From Apostichopus japonicus (Eukaryota; Echinodermata; Holothuroidea; Aspidochirotida; Stichopodidae): DNA of 64,000 nucleotides. The translations under genes were made by a program, and so were the position numbers. This document shows, piece by piece, positions 28,801-41,086 of this stretch (positions within the stretch are counted from its first letter, which is position 1; each line of letters begins with the position of its first letter). The stretch lies in the NCBI RefSeq assembly GCF_037975245.1, contig NC_092568.1, positions 30,893,501-30,957,500 of the forward strand. The letters are read 5' to 3'. Under the pieces are notes generated by a model. It was not told the origin of the DNA and searched no databases. It saw only the letters and a program-made list of their open reading frames with translations.

Positions 28801-30649
28801 TGATATCCATTCTAAACTATATTGTTCTCCAATGACCTTGTCACAACAAACCAAAAAATACTAGCCTTCCCATGAGACTTATTTACTGCAGTCTTATAAG
28901 TACAGATTTGCAATTAAACGATCTCACCAAAGCTTTTATTGCCAAAGAGAAAGAAATAAAGAAACTAAATCAAACACTAGATCTATGGAAAGGTTTGTGA
29001 AATCAATATTTTTACAAGTTATAACGTCAATAATGGGAAAGTGAACAAGCAACCAGTGACTCAGTGATTCTATATTAAAGCACAGTTGCTCACTGTGACA
29101 CAAACAGTATCATATGGGCAAAAATTACCAAAATATTTGCAACACAAGGACAACTGACAGTATGGGCAGTATGAATATCATATTTTCTATAATAGGTTTA
29201 AAGGTAAGAAACTGTTCATACTGTCAGTATGATTGTTTTGAAGCATGATACAAAAGGGCAGTATAGAGTGAGCGGTATTAGCATTATCAAATTGTCCCAA
29301 CTGGCTGTTATATTGCTAATGAAATTACACACACCATGCATCCACAGCATCATTGCAACTGTGCACAATTGCGACACGATGCATCACCTCTACTGTAAAG
29401 TCAACACATTGCAATTTTCTTTCTTTCCCAGTTTTTTTTTTTTTTTTCCGTTTCTGCAAAATCCACATTTTGAAAGCTTTGCGACAACAGGTTCACCGCA
29501 AAAATGTGTCTGTAAATATTTAGAGCAACCTCTGCACCACCAGTCATCCTTCAACTATTCCAAAGTCGCATCCAAAAGGCTTCGTTAGTCCACTTGGATT
29601 CATTAATCTCACATTCCCAAACCAGCAGGGGTGGTTTATCCCCCATGCTGTACTCTGTGTGTACCCAAGTGATGTTCATTACCACATCAGTGATTCCTCA
29701 CTATAGTTGAGATGGATTCAAGATGCACTGTGCAGACTGTTTCTGTAACACCCCATAAAGAACCGGTGAAGTTCATCGTAATCAAGAATAGCACTTTACT
29801 ATGTGGGTTCGTTTAGTGTGCATATATGTGAGTAACCTTAGTCAAATAGTGCAACACCCTCACAGTAATCTATACCCAAAGAGAGATTGCATATATATTT
29901 AGCTCTACTAAATTTTGAAGTCTGTGTATTTCAGTTAAAAATACTTTCAAGTTGTTGTAATTCTCATAGCATAGAACAGATCTCAAAGGACTTTAAAGCA
30001 CATACTGTGCAAGTTCACTGAGGGGTTATGAGTAGCAACTTTTGGCATGGAGCCAAGAATGAAGACCAGTTTTGAAATCAGTTCAAAATGTAGTATCATT
30101 TCACATAGCTGATTTGTGCCTTAGGAGTACATTTGTAGATCTACCAATCGTCAAATGATAGTGTGCCAAACTTTAAGGCAATGAGAGGCAATGATTAATA
30201 GCAAGATTTTCTTCCACCATGAAGATAGAAAACATTAATTCAGGTTAACAACCAACTGCATTGCCTGCTGGTATTGCTTCCGTCAAACATTGGACAAATG
30301 GCAATTAACATCCCATTGATATAATGACCAACTTTTCAGATTTATTCCCCCTCCCCCCCCCCCCTTTGCTAGGTTTTTTTAAAGAACTTTTGTTCAGCAT
30401 GATCTCTTTGATATGCAAAAATATAAATATTAAAGCTTGGCTTTATATGTCTCATTTAACAGTCTACTGTCCCTAAAGTTCGCCTGGAAAGCAGTTATTG
30501 TAAGAAACTAAGCAATCACATGTGGCAGAAGCCAAATTATGCCTAAGTATTACATGTAGGAGTACTCCTCGTTGCGCTGGCTATCCAATTTTTGGTGATT
30601 TTAAATTTTGGAAGGTGCGTATTTCAGATGGGAAACCTGTGAATTTCTC
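25858..30649. other. Noncoding stretch
   Basis: No gene recognised. Homopolymers include an A run near 26422-26440, a C run near 27197-27214 and a T run near 29432-29447. Open frames up to 119 codons run through these tracts and show no family similarity. Confidence 0.4.
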
Positions 30650-30667
30650 CTTTAGAAGTGAAAAAAC

Positions 30668-30748
30668 CCCACTTTACTTTTGGCCGGCCAGGGTTCAAAC
30701 CCACAAAATCTCAGATCGCTTCTGGTACCACAGCCTCGGCGCATGTTT
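30668..30748 (-). mobile_element. Possible tRNA-derived SINE head
   Basis: On the minus strand a segment starting GCCGAGGCTGTGGTACCAG is followed about 30 nt later by GGGTTTGAACCC. This resembles a pol III A-box/B-box pair with tRNA-like spacing. The B box matches GGTTYGAANCC well, but the A box is diverged. No tail or target duplication was identified, so it is probably a decayed fragment at best. Confidence 0.3.
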
Positions 30749-32931
30749 ACCATATCATTGGTATACATGTATGGGCTCAGTATAGGCCTGTATGCTTTGT
30801 GCATGGTACACTAAATTCTTATACATGTCTAGATCTGATAGTGATATTGTGGGATTCTTTGGTTCAACAGCCAAACAAAGTCACAACACAAATAAGAAAC
30901 AGCTAATCATAGCATTTGGTCGGCTAACTTTCTGTTGACTTGGCTCAGCTACACTGAATGAATGTTATCTCTTTAAATCTTAAAATCTAAGCAATTTCGC
31001 ATATCACTTTTTAACATCAATGATCAAAACTGATACCAAAACACTGATCCATTTCGGTGTATAGATCTACAAATCAATGATAAACCTTTTGTTCTCCTCT
31101 CTATACCGTAATCTCCCAAAATGTAATTGTTTTTTTTTTTTTATCTTAATTTAATTTGTTTACAAAACTGGTGTATCATGATATATCAGATGGGAAAAAA
31201 ACCTTTTTTTATATGATGAAACATGAATATATATCTTATTATCTTACAGCTACTGAACTCACAACAGCATTGTAAGACAAATAGTCAAACCTGTACCTTC
31301 ACAATATCTTCAAATTTGTCATTTTCATAGAATGTGTGAACTCATTGACCTTCCAATTACACCAACAACTTTAATATCTATACTAACACTCTAGACAGAC
31401 AGGACATTGACTCACTTTTCTTTCTTTGATAGTGCTACTTGCCTGTTTTGATAGGCATGGCAAAGAAATCCATTGAAGATGACCGAATCTTGGTGAAAAC
31501 CTGGCGAGAGACCTATTCCATTCGCGGTTCCCTTGGAAATTGAGTAATTTTATTGTTGAAATTTCTCACTTTTCAATGGTAAAGTATACACGTCATGCTG
31601 ATTTGATACACCAATTAGCAATTGATCAGAACTTATGTGAGACTTAAACGATTCTATCAAAACCTATTACCTATCAAAACAATCCAACAGATCTGTTTCT
31701 ATGGATACTTGGCAAACTGCCCTTCATTTTTAATATACTGTATGTCCTGTTTTACACCGCCACTTTCGGCACAAGATCACACCAGGAACAATTGTTACAT
31801 TTAGGTGTTGGAAGAACGAGGAGTACGAGCATGCAATCATCTCTCTCGAAATAGCTCTTTTTTTTCCGCCATTGTTTTATTAATTACTGGAGCAAATTGT
31901 TGTTGATTTTAATGGAAACAGTGAGAGATAAAAGCTTTCAACCAATGAGACAAAGGTATAACAATTATTGCCACACACTGTAATAGAGTAAGGGAGGCAA
32001 AATTCAAAGCAACTCTGAATGCAACTTCTAAATGAAGATATAGGTGCAAACAAAGGGAGAGAAACGCCGGAAAATCGCTCGGCAGGAAAATTGCGCAATC
32101 GTGGGATGTGGGAGTGGTTCCCTGCTGGACTTCTCACTTCAGAAATTTAGCAACAAAAGTATGGTTAGATGGTTACCAATGACTAACATACACAAAGATC
32201 TTAAAGAGCTCTTTAATACACACAACTAGGAACCTTTGCAGGTTAGAATGAGGAGGCAGGTTGACTGGATCTGACGTCCGGTTACTGTGGATCAGGTCAG
32301 GGTCAAAGGTTATCCCAGGTCACTTCTACACATGGTAAAGTGAGAGTGCTGTAGTTGGAATCAGGCAGGTAAGTCAGGAAGCGACATGAATGTATCGTGG
32401 AGGCTGTCTGAAGTTTGTTCTTATCTGCGAGACTGGTTTGGATAAGATACTGGACATCGGCAATGGAAATACAAACATTGCATTTGGTTAAACATGCATC
32501 AATTATATTTTAATAATACACACCTTGAAATAGATTGAACAGGATGTGCAAACCACTGGTTATTGCCAACTCATTTTCAAAGAAACCCAATCAATACACT
32601 ACAGTATTTAAATGTCTTAACTTTTCTTTCTTTCTTTTCTCTGTCCTTTTGCTAACCTCTCTCTTGTTACTGGTTGCCCGACTAAAATCTCAACTCTTCA
32701 CTTCACTGGTTGAACAATAATTTGCCCGAATTTCACCCAAAAAAAACTATGCTCAGCTTTTTAACTAGATGCTCCTACCGTAATTTACAGACTGTTTATT
32801 TCTACAATTGAGTAATAGAAGAAAGGAACCCTCTTTCAACATCCAATGTGCCTTAATCAATTCTCCCTCCCTCCTACAAGAATGTTTCCCTGCACTTCAA
32901 ATAATATGGGAACTATACAAATCTTGCTCAC
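30749..32931. other. Noncoding stretch
   Basis: Nothing recognised on either strand. Confidence 0.4.
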
Positions 32932-33171
32932 CAGGCGCGTAGCAAGGAATTTGCCAAGGGAGGGGCGAACTATCTAAGCGTAGCACATCATGGTGGCGCG
33001 ATCAGCGTTCAAGAAAATTTTGGCCGAAAATGCCTCCCAGATCGCTGGAAATGGCACTTCCCAGGCCTTGTAAGTTGTATAGAAGCACTTTCTTTTTTGA
33101 AAATACTAGCAATATCATACAAAAATATGCTCAAGGAGTGGGCGGTCGCCCCCTCCTTGGCTACGCGCCTG
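32932..33171. mobile_element. hAT-like MITE, 240 bp, with perfect 8-bp TSD
   Basis: The left end CAGGCGCGTAGCAAGG and the reverse complement of the right end, CAGGCGCGTAGCCAAGG, form terminal inverted repeats of hAT type (CAGG.GCGTAG). TTGCTCAC flanks both sides exactly (32924-32931 and 33172-33179), the 8-bp duplication expected of hAT. The interior, read on the minus strand, resembles the segments at 49717-49790, 50339-50412 and 50499-50573. A 133-codon open frame starting inside it runs into flanking DNA and is judged spurious. Confidence 0.85.
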
Positions 33172-33179
33172 TTGCTCAC

Positions 33180-35357
33180 AATGTTTTATACATTTATAGC
33201 TCTCTACCTGCTCGTTATCTGATGCATTTCTGTCATGTAACTGAAGGAGTACTTAAATGTTTGCTTGTTTTTTATGACTACTACATAGCAGTCAGCTGGT
33301 TATCTTTTAATATCTATAGACCATGTCGCAAATACATGCTGGTGGGTAGGTTAATGCTCTTCACTATGATATATTCCATGAGATTCATATTAAACCATGC
33401 AGGGAACTCAGCTAAGCAACAGATACACTGACACTAAAAATAGTTTTCACCTGCCACGAGAAAAATATTCTCAAAGACTGCATTTTGTCTGTTGATGGCC
33501 TACATCTAGATATGAGATAAAAAATCAGCTCTAGTATGATCAAAGAATACAAACCATCTCTCTACTACCTGTACTATACTTACCAATCAGGTCCAAGTGC
33601 AGGTGTACAGCAGAGCAGTAACCTTGAATAGGTATATATACAAACTATGAATGCAATTGCAAATTGCCACAAATTTTCATCTTGACATTGTTGTAAACAC
33701 TTTCAAGCCCTGACTCTCTATGTCACATCAAAATTGACATAATTTTGCATGTGCCCCAAAGAAGCATGGGTCGTTTACAGAATGCAGTCGTTGTATGTGC
33801 CTGTCAGTCATATGGGGGGGTCAGGGTCAGCTGTAAGACTATGGGGTCTTCACGACTACCGAAATCTAGGTCGTGACTCACGACCATCAAGTTGAGTCAG
33901 GGTCAGTCAGAGCCACTCGCTTCAAACTAAGATTGCTGATTTTGAAAACAGTGCACAGTAACCATTTACTTTGATGACAGACATAGTAAACAGGTCGGCA
34001 AAGAGACACTTTCTGTGGCCCGCAAGGTCTTCAATACCCTATGAAGGCGGCTCACGAAACCTTACAGCAAGGGAAAACATGAGTGTGTATACTTTGAGGA
34101 GTTTGTATAGGGCCTACTTGTGACAGGATATTTCAACAAAACAGAAGGAAATGGAAATTAAGAACGTACTGATCCCTTATCTTTTTTGTCAATTTAGTAA
34201 GGTGACACTTACGAGACCCTTCATGCTATTATTTGTTGATCAAGGCATCAATTTATTGATTTTCATTCCATCGAATACTGCCTCCCCTTTACTCAATTTA
34301 ACAGTCCCTAAAAGACAAATTTGCAATTTCCTAAAACTTCATACAGATCTAGTGAAACAATAATTCTTTGCCATCATGAAAAACATTTTTCAGAGTGACA
34401 CGTAGGTCGGCACAGACAGAAATCCCACTGACAAAAAGACTCTTGAGTCAGGGATACCAGTGAACATCTTTCATACCTGCTAATGCCACTTGAACACCTC
34501 AAATTTATGCAATTGTTAACAGCTCTATTAATGGCTACCTAGTTTGTAAATTTGTTTGTGAGAGAGATACCATCAGTTTAAACAGCGAAGTGAAGATCGG
34601 GTTACAGTGCATATATTTCTTAACACAAAGAAATCAGGTGCCTTTAGAATACATGGTATGTATGCTTGTCAAATGGGCGGGGAACATACGATCAACTTAT
34701 TCTATATCGAATGCCTTTAGTTTACTTATCTATCATGATCAAACTCTTTTCTTTTCTAACTTTAAACTTAAATTTACCTTCCAAGTACTCTAGCCAGTAA
34801 GTCAATACCACAAGCACAATTTTCTACAGTTAAATAAATCACCATGTGGGGTATGTCCATTCTTTTAAGTTAAGAAGGTTAAACCGATAACAAAACAGTG
34901 TGGTTTGGGAGACAAATATCTAGGCCAGCGAATTAGGTGCAAGTTTGGTTGGCTGCAGGACTTAATCTGTCACAACACAGGGGATTTACTTGAGCTGAGT
35001 AAGAAAACATGTATAAAACTTGTTCAGTTCTCACTTACAATATTAGGATATTACCCAAGACATGGGAATTGCATACATGTGCATCGTGGATCAAGTGAGA
35101 ACATTGTGGCTACCATGGTGCATTGTGGATCCACAGTAGATAACATCGTGGCTACCAGATGTGCCCAGAATTTCTCCAGAAATAGTTAAAAGACTTAACT
35201 TTTCTTTGCACTGATGTTGAAGTTTACATACATATTTGATACTAAAATCACCATTTTACCTAAATTTGCTTTCTGCATATATGATGAACAGTGGTCACAT
35301 GAAAATACGTCTGAAAGATAATGTAGGCGACAGGGAGGCAAACACCTTTCTTGTACT
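33180..35357. other. Noncoding stretch
   Basis: No gene recognised. A roughly 45-bp direct duplication (GTGCATTGTGGATC ... GTGGCTACCA) lies at 35078-35162. Confidence 0.4.
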
Positions 35358-35395
35358 GGGGGAGGGGGAGATGGGGAGGGGGAGAGGGGGAAAGA
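35358..35395. repeat. G-rich tract, G-quadruplex-forming
   Basis: Runs of 4-5 G separated by A, AGAT or AGA give at least four G-tracts within 40 bases. Confidence 0.8.
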
Positions 35396-35766
35396 TGTTA
35401 AGTCATCTAGGTGAGTAATCAATGAGGACAACAGCAGAGAATTATGGTAGAATGGAACGTGCTTAGATACACAAAGTTCTGTGTAATAATTTCAAATAAT
35501 TTTGAAGAACTTTTGACTGTTTCAGTTGTACCGCACATACTTCATGTAACATGAACTGTAGACTAGTATTTTTTTTGTGATTTTCTGTTTGCCTTTCCTG
35601 GTGGGGGTAGGGGGGTGGGTGAGTTCTCTGTGATTTTTTTTTTTACTGGGTGGTGCTAAAGCCTCTTGAAGTATATTTGATTGAGTCCCCGGGTAGGAGG
35701 GTACATCTTACTGTAGTTTGAAAAATTATTGCAATCATAATATAGAACCTGACATAACAAGTTTGA

Positions 35767-35828
35767 TGGAGGGAAGGACAGGGAGAAGGAGAAGGGGAAG
35801 GAGGGGAAGAAGGGGAGGGAGGGAGGAT
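35767..35828. repeat. Polypurine (GGGAGG/AAGG) tract
   Basis: About 60 consecutive A/G bases with one C interruption. The composition resembles the tract at 4473-4607 and is likewise capable of G4 or triplex structure. Confidence 0.8.
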
Positions 35829-37030
35829 GATCAAGAGAGGAATCAATAGAGGGATAGAGGATTGGCCCTTCAGTTAGGCCCATAGAAATGTAAGCATGAC
35901 AGTGCTTTACTTTGTGTGGCTAATTGTGTTTATGGCAGACCAGAAAGCAATCTCTTCCCTAATAGACCAAATAGGAAACTCAGACTCCCTTTGTTCAAAC
36001 ATATCACAAGTTATGTAGCTCTTTATGCACAGCTTGTGACAAGCACAAACATGCACCACCCATGCAGCCCTGTTTAACCTAGACTATATGCAAGAAAATA
36101 GCAAATACTAATATTTAGGTCATTATATATGATCCATAGGGGAGAACTGTCCACTTAATTGCCAATGCTTAAGCTTCACCTTTTTTCCCCTCTCCCAAAG
36201 AGCAAACGGACACACGCACAAATTTACAGACAGAGCTGACAGATTTCCTCTTTTGAATGCATACATGTACTTTAATCAATCCCGTTTTAAAATAGCCTGC
36301 ACCTGGACATGTGGCTGTCTGTGACTGTCAAATCCTAACAATCAACAATTTAGGCTTCTTATAGCATTCCAGCCTTAACAGGATAATCCTTGGTCAAACT
36401 AAAACAGGTTACAAGGCTTCCAATTGGATTGTTTAGGCTCCAGTCTCCTGGGGAGTGTTGACATACAAACAATTGACTTGGAAAAGAAACCCAAATTCCT
36501 CCTATAACGACTTCTGTCATATAAAGACAATGACCTGGCTACCATAATTAGATCCCCAAGTTTGTTCTACCCTTCTACATCTTGATAATGATGAATACCA
36601 AGAATTGACTCTTTGTTTTCTTTTCTTTTCAGATTGATTAAATGTTTCTTCTTGCCTCTGTTAATGCTTGGAACTACTACTTTACATACCAATATTGCTT
36701 TATCTCAAATTTGGGAGAATTATTGCACAGTGATTAAAGAGAGAGCACCTTAAAAATCCATGTAGCAACATCAAGACATTGACTCTGAAATAGTATGCTG
36801 TATAGGTGCACCCATACCAGTCAGTGCATGGTACTGCTTTCATTCCCAACATAATTGTCCTAATTATGCAACACTTTGACTCCATCTTATAAATAGCGAT
36901 GCCCCTACTGATGCCCCTAAAGATGTGTGATGTATGTTAGAAAATCGCTTACAGGGTACTGATTTAAGCATAATTAAACAAGTGATGATTAATTGTGTAA
37001 ACCATCAAAAAATGCAAAACGCAATCTTAC
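35829..37030. other. Noncoding, probably CRIM1-like intron 2
   Basis: Nothing recognised. The region follows the donor site of CRIM1-like exon 2 on the minus strand and would be the start of its second intron. Confidence 0.4.
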
Positions 37031-37249
37031 CCAAAGAGGGCTGCTGCCCCAAAGAGGGCTGCTGCCCACTTGCTTCCTGACATTCTTCTCGCGTTGCAAA
37101 TTCAAATGGAGTTTCACACAGGGCAACTGTCAGATTGAGGGCGCAAACGCAAACACCGCCATCATCGTTACAACCAGAATACGTGCCTTCACACAGGTCA
37201 GAACTGTACTCATAGTCTGGGAGAGAGCTGTCCTGTGGTCCAACAAGGT
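37031..37249 (-). CDS. CRIM1: CRIM1-like gene, exon 2 (Cys-rich segment after IGFBP domain)
   Basis: CRIM1 is a membrane-anchored, cysteine-rich BMP-binding protein. This 219-nt exon (73 codons, phase 1 at both ends) is bounded on the minus strand by TTCTCAG at the acceptor (AG at 37251-37250) and GTAAGATT at the donor (37030). Joined to exon 1 it reads on in frame as DLVGPQDSSLPDYEYSSDLC and then C-x7-C-x5-C-x-C, followed by a CETPFEFATREEC segment. Vertebrate CRIM1 has the same cysteine spacing and a C-x-NPFEF-x5-C block directly after its IGFBP domain, which is the main reason for the assignment. The 3' end carries an 18-bp tandem duplication encoding GQQPSL twice. No von Willebrand C exons were found downstream. 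Agreement of phase, strand and domain order with exon 1 makes a single gene likely. Confidence 0.8.
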
Positions 37250-39768
37250 CTGAGAATCAAAGGAACATTACAACATTTGGTTATCACATCAATGTCAATA
37301 CATTCTTAGACCTATTGTACAGATGGAATGGCATACATTTAATCAGGGGTCACCTAAGATTAAGGACGATGTTAGTTTACCTTAAGATTTGATTCAGAGT
37401 TCTACGTGCTGGACTGCATTATTTTCCCTGAGTTTGATCTGGATCAAAACTGCATATATCCATAATACAGAGATCGGATTCAAACCTAACCGTCATGCCC
37501 CTGCCATCCGATGCCAAAACTAGAAAAGCCATCAGACCGATAGTGATTCCATGCCATATTTGACAAGACAACATTCAATAACATTGCACACAATACTTTC
37601 AAGTTTCTAACAGTTTACTTATGTTCTTACAACTAATGTAGCCCTCCACATAAACTGTTCATATCAAGGCCTAGCCTGTTAACAAAGTTTCAGACTTTGA
37701 CCTCAAAGTGACCCTTACTATAATGTTGGATCATCTACATGCAAAGTTTATGTCCAAGGTTGTCTTCTGCAGTTCTGCCTGTTTACAGTCTCTGATGACC
37801 TCAAATAACCTTCAAGGTCACCATTCCCAACCTCCCCCACCCCCCCCCGGCCCCCGGCTCTTGGATTCGCTTAAAGATGGATCCACATAACAGAAGTTCA
37901 ACCAGTATACAGTGTAACATTACAACACAATCCTACACACTAACATATGCCATTAATTGCCACCGTATAGATTTCATACACTGTAGACAAGAAACCAAAG
38001 AGGTGCCAATTAAATTGGCAGATATCCAAAGCTAATTCAAACACTTCCATTCTTGTTAAAGACATTAATCAGTACAGGATACATTAATTCTAAGATTCAG
38101 CTATGGCGCATATATTATGGGAGTTTTAAACTCGGGATTGCATTACAACATAAAATGAAATCTATCCTGGCTCTCTCTCTAGGTATGTTTTTGATCATCT
38201 CACCATTGCTCTGGGACTCCCAGTCCACATGCCATTCTACATACCAAGTTGACTGTGACAACATAAACAAGCTCCATTCATCCTCTCAATTTGTTAGGCA
38301 ATGTGAGTAGACCTATTCTTATGGTAAACAATGGCTTGGGAATCCTTTCACCTCAAGAGGGCTGTCAAGGTATTTACATTTAGTGAGGAGAGAGCCTTCA
38401 GAGACCCATGTGTGCAGAGTGACTAGCTAACAATGGGGAATTTAAAGCATGTTTGACTACTGACCGTTTAACCATCACCCGGCCATCACACGCACACACA
38501 GAGTGGGCAGTCCCTGGTACAAACATACGTACTTGAGCAAAATAACTGTCCAAAATAGTTTATCAAGAGTGTGTAGTTATCAAGTAATCTTTCCCTACAG
38601 TTTCCATACAGTTTCATGCACTGTATATGTGTGTATAGTACATACATACATACATACATACATACTCATAAAGTCATAAACCAATACCTTTCATGATAAC
38701 CTTTAAATTCACCTTTTTTAGTTTTGACAAGTTCCTTAAATCACACAATCAAATTATGAAATCTGTTATCATATTTAAGTTATACTTCTTTTCCACAGGA
38801 ATTAGTCTTTTCTGCAAAGAATGAGCAACTCAAAGCTTTTGTTTATAAACAAATCAATCAGATCACTGATGCATCTAATGGTTGTCAGGGTTATACACTG
38901 AGCCTACGGCCATTTTAATTAATTTGAATCACAAAATGAGATCAGAATGTACTGTTCTTGCATGAATCTCGTTGTCATTCTATTATTTGAAGGGAAAATC
39001 TGCTGGTTCTATCTTGACTCACTGGGACTTCCAATCTGATGTCGCATGTCCAAACAAACAAAGTTGGTTGTCTAATAAAATTAATGTATTTAGTACAGTT
39101 AACTGTGAAAATCAATTACTGAATTCATTTTGTAGCATTGTGATTACTGTATTAATGTCAACGTTATCCCTATACTGTTCAATCGTATGTACACGACAAA
39201 CCATCATCTGAATTGATTAACATAGTAATTTGCACAACACAACCATGTATATTTTGCATCACGTCAATGTAATAATAAGGTCAGAATAATCGGTGCATGC
39301 AACAGTTTCGAACACTTTGTTTGGTTTGCTTTTTTAATTAAAATGTCTTGTGCATACACACCAATGCCACTCTGTACAGACTGTATTCCTGAGTAATGGT
39401 CTGAATGAGTAAGTTTTGATGCTAGACTTGAAAATGTTGTCTCCCACCACAACCTCAAGGATATGTCTTTAGTTTTGAGAACAAGAATTTAGTTATCTTG
39501 GAGCTCAGGTAAATCCTTCAAAACCATCAATCCTACAAATTACTGTGCAGGGGGCTTTGTTTGAACATACCTAGCACATTTATGATGTTCATTTTTATAT
39601 TACTTAACTTCACCATAAAATGAGAAAATAAAATTCAATCACCAATATATATAAAATGAATTCATCGGTGACAAATTAACAACACGGGACTTTTCCAGCA
39701 TAACATAAATGACATTCATGCTTTAACGAACACTGTCTTCACAAAGTAAGTAATTTATGTTAATTTCT
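37250..39768. other. CRIM1-like intron 1, unremarkable part
   Basis: No exon recognised. A (TACA)n microsatellite lies at about 38640-38667. Confidence 0.45.
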
Positions 39769-40134
39769 CAAGGGCGTAGGAACCGGGGTGCTGGGGGGCG
39801 CTAGCCCCCCAATGAAAAATATGGGGGGGGGGGCGGAAGTATCATTCCGCCCCCCTGGTTCGCAAGTCAGAAAACCCCTTTTTCATTTCCAAATGAGAAA
39901 AAAATCTCATTTGCAGCACCAAATTGCATCTAAGGCCAGGTGAAAATGCAAAATTATTTACAAAATGGAGTGGGTGTTGAAGTGTGCTATATTGCACCAA
40001 ACTGCATCTGAGGCCACCTGGAAATGCAAAAAATTTCCAAAAGGGGAGGGGAGTCCCCCTCCCCTTAGACCCCTCCCCCGGGCCGGCCATCAGTCCATCA
40101 GCCCTCCACTCAAAAGTATGTTCCTACGCCACTG
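39769..40134. mobile_element. hAT-like MITE family A, copy 1 (366 bp)
   Basis: The ends are CAAGGGCGTAGGAACC and, reverse-complemented, CAGTGGCGTAGGAAC, the hAT-type CA.NGGCGTAGGAAC terminal inverted repeat. The flanks TAATTTCT (39761-39768) and CAATTTCT (40135-40142) agree at 7 of 8 positions, as expected for an aged 8-bp duplication. The interior has C/G runs next to each end and two related TGCA.CTGAGGCCA-type segments. It is inverted relative to copies 2 and 3. It lies in intron 1 of the CRIM1-like gene. No transposase is encoded. Confidence 0.85.
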
Positions 40135-40589
40135 CAATTTCTTAGCTAAATTTATGCAACTTCTGTTATAAAGAAGTCAACTTACTTTACATTTCATTAC
40201 ATACAGTATACCACTTAATGCATGCCACAGCAAGTTTATAAAGTACACATTGTTTCTGCAGAGATAGAAAATAAAAATAAACCTCCTTTGGTAATTTTGC
40301 CTTCCTGCATCTTCCGCAAGCTGTCCCCCCCCCCTCTCTTTACACTCCCCTATGGCCCCCACTCCCGTTACCTTCTCCAAGACACCATAACTGTCATAAA
40401 GCCATCACATAAAATGTGTATTATCTACTCTTCACTCCATTGACTCTGTGAAGTGCTAGGCTATCACAGTTTACCCTACAAATGTGACTGCCAGTGAAAC
40501 CAGAATGAAAACATTTCATGGTTCCTTGCTGCTGTTCATTAGTTCCATTCATAGGGAAATTTCTAACAAAGCCCTAATACAACAACAGT

Positions 40590-41086
40590 AATTTATGCTC
40601 ACAAACTTTTGTTGCCAAAGTAATGCTAAGCCCTGATATCAATTGCAACACACATCAGTGTGTGAAGACTATCTACCATTATCATCATACCAAGTTTGAC
40701 GAAATTCCGACTAGTAATAGTAGCCAAGTAATTGCAATTTGGAGTATTTCACGTTTGACCCCATGATCTCATTAATATTCATGAAATGAGCACCAACATC
40801 AACAGGGATAATCTACTTACTATGGGCCACCCACTCACCAAGTATGGTAATGATTGGTCATTCCCTTGTTGAGTTATTGTGCATACAAACTTTTCATAAC
40901 GAAATAATGCTAGCCCCCCCCCCCCTTTATAAACATGCATGATATCAATTGCAACACACATCAGTGTGTGGAGACTATCTACCAATATCATCATACCAAG
41001 TTTGACGAAATTCCAATAAATAGTAGCTAAGTTATTGCAACTTGGGAGTTTTTCACGTTTGACCTGTGACCTCATTAATATCATTT
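40590..41086. repeat. Left flank module of the 399-bp array, partly duplicated
   Basis: A segment containing TATCAATTGCAACACACATC and TACCAAGTTTGACGAAATTC occurs twice about 300 bp apart (near 40638 and 40940). Between them lies a CTACTTACTATGGGCCACCC block (near 40812). That block recurs, with the following AGTTAT.GTGCATACAA segment, at 43291-43375 on the far side of the array. The array is therefore bracketed by related sequence in the same orientation. Confidence 0.7.

Noticed and set aside
29229-29588. 119-codon plus-strand frame
   Set aside because: It passes through a T homopolymer, giving poly-Phe; no similarity recognised.
33030-33431. 133-codon plus-strand open frame
   Set aside because: It begins inside a MITE, crosses its end and target duplication, and has no recognised domain.
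33584-33622. 39-nt minus-strand microexon with phase 1 at both ends
   Set aside because: The donor GTAAGT is good but the acceptor is weak, and the 13 residues show no CRIM1 cysteine pattern; likely chance.
35984-36066. Minus-strand Cys-rich stretch after an ACAG acceptor
   Set aside because: It resembled a Cys-rich CRIM1 exon, but the frame stops after 21 codons and the phase does not fit exon 2.
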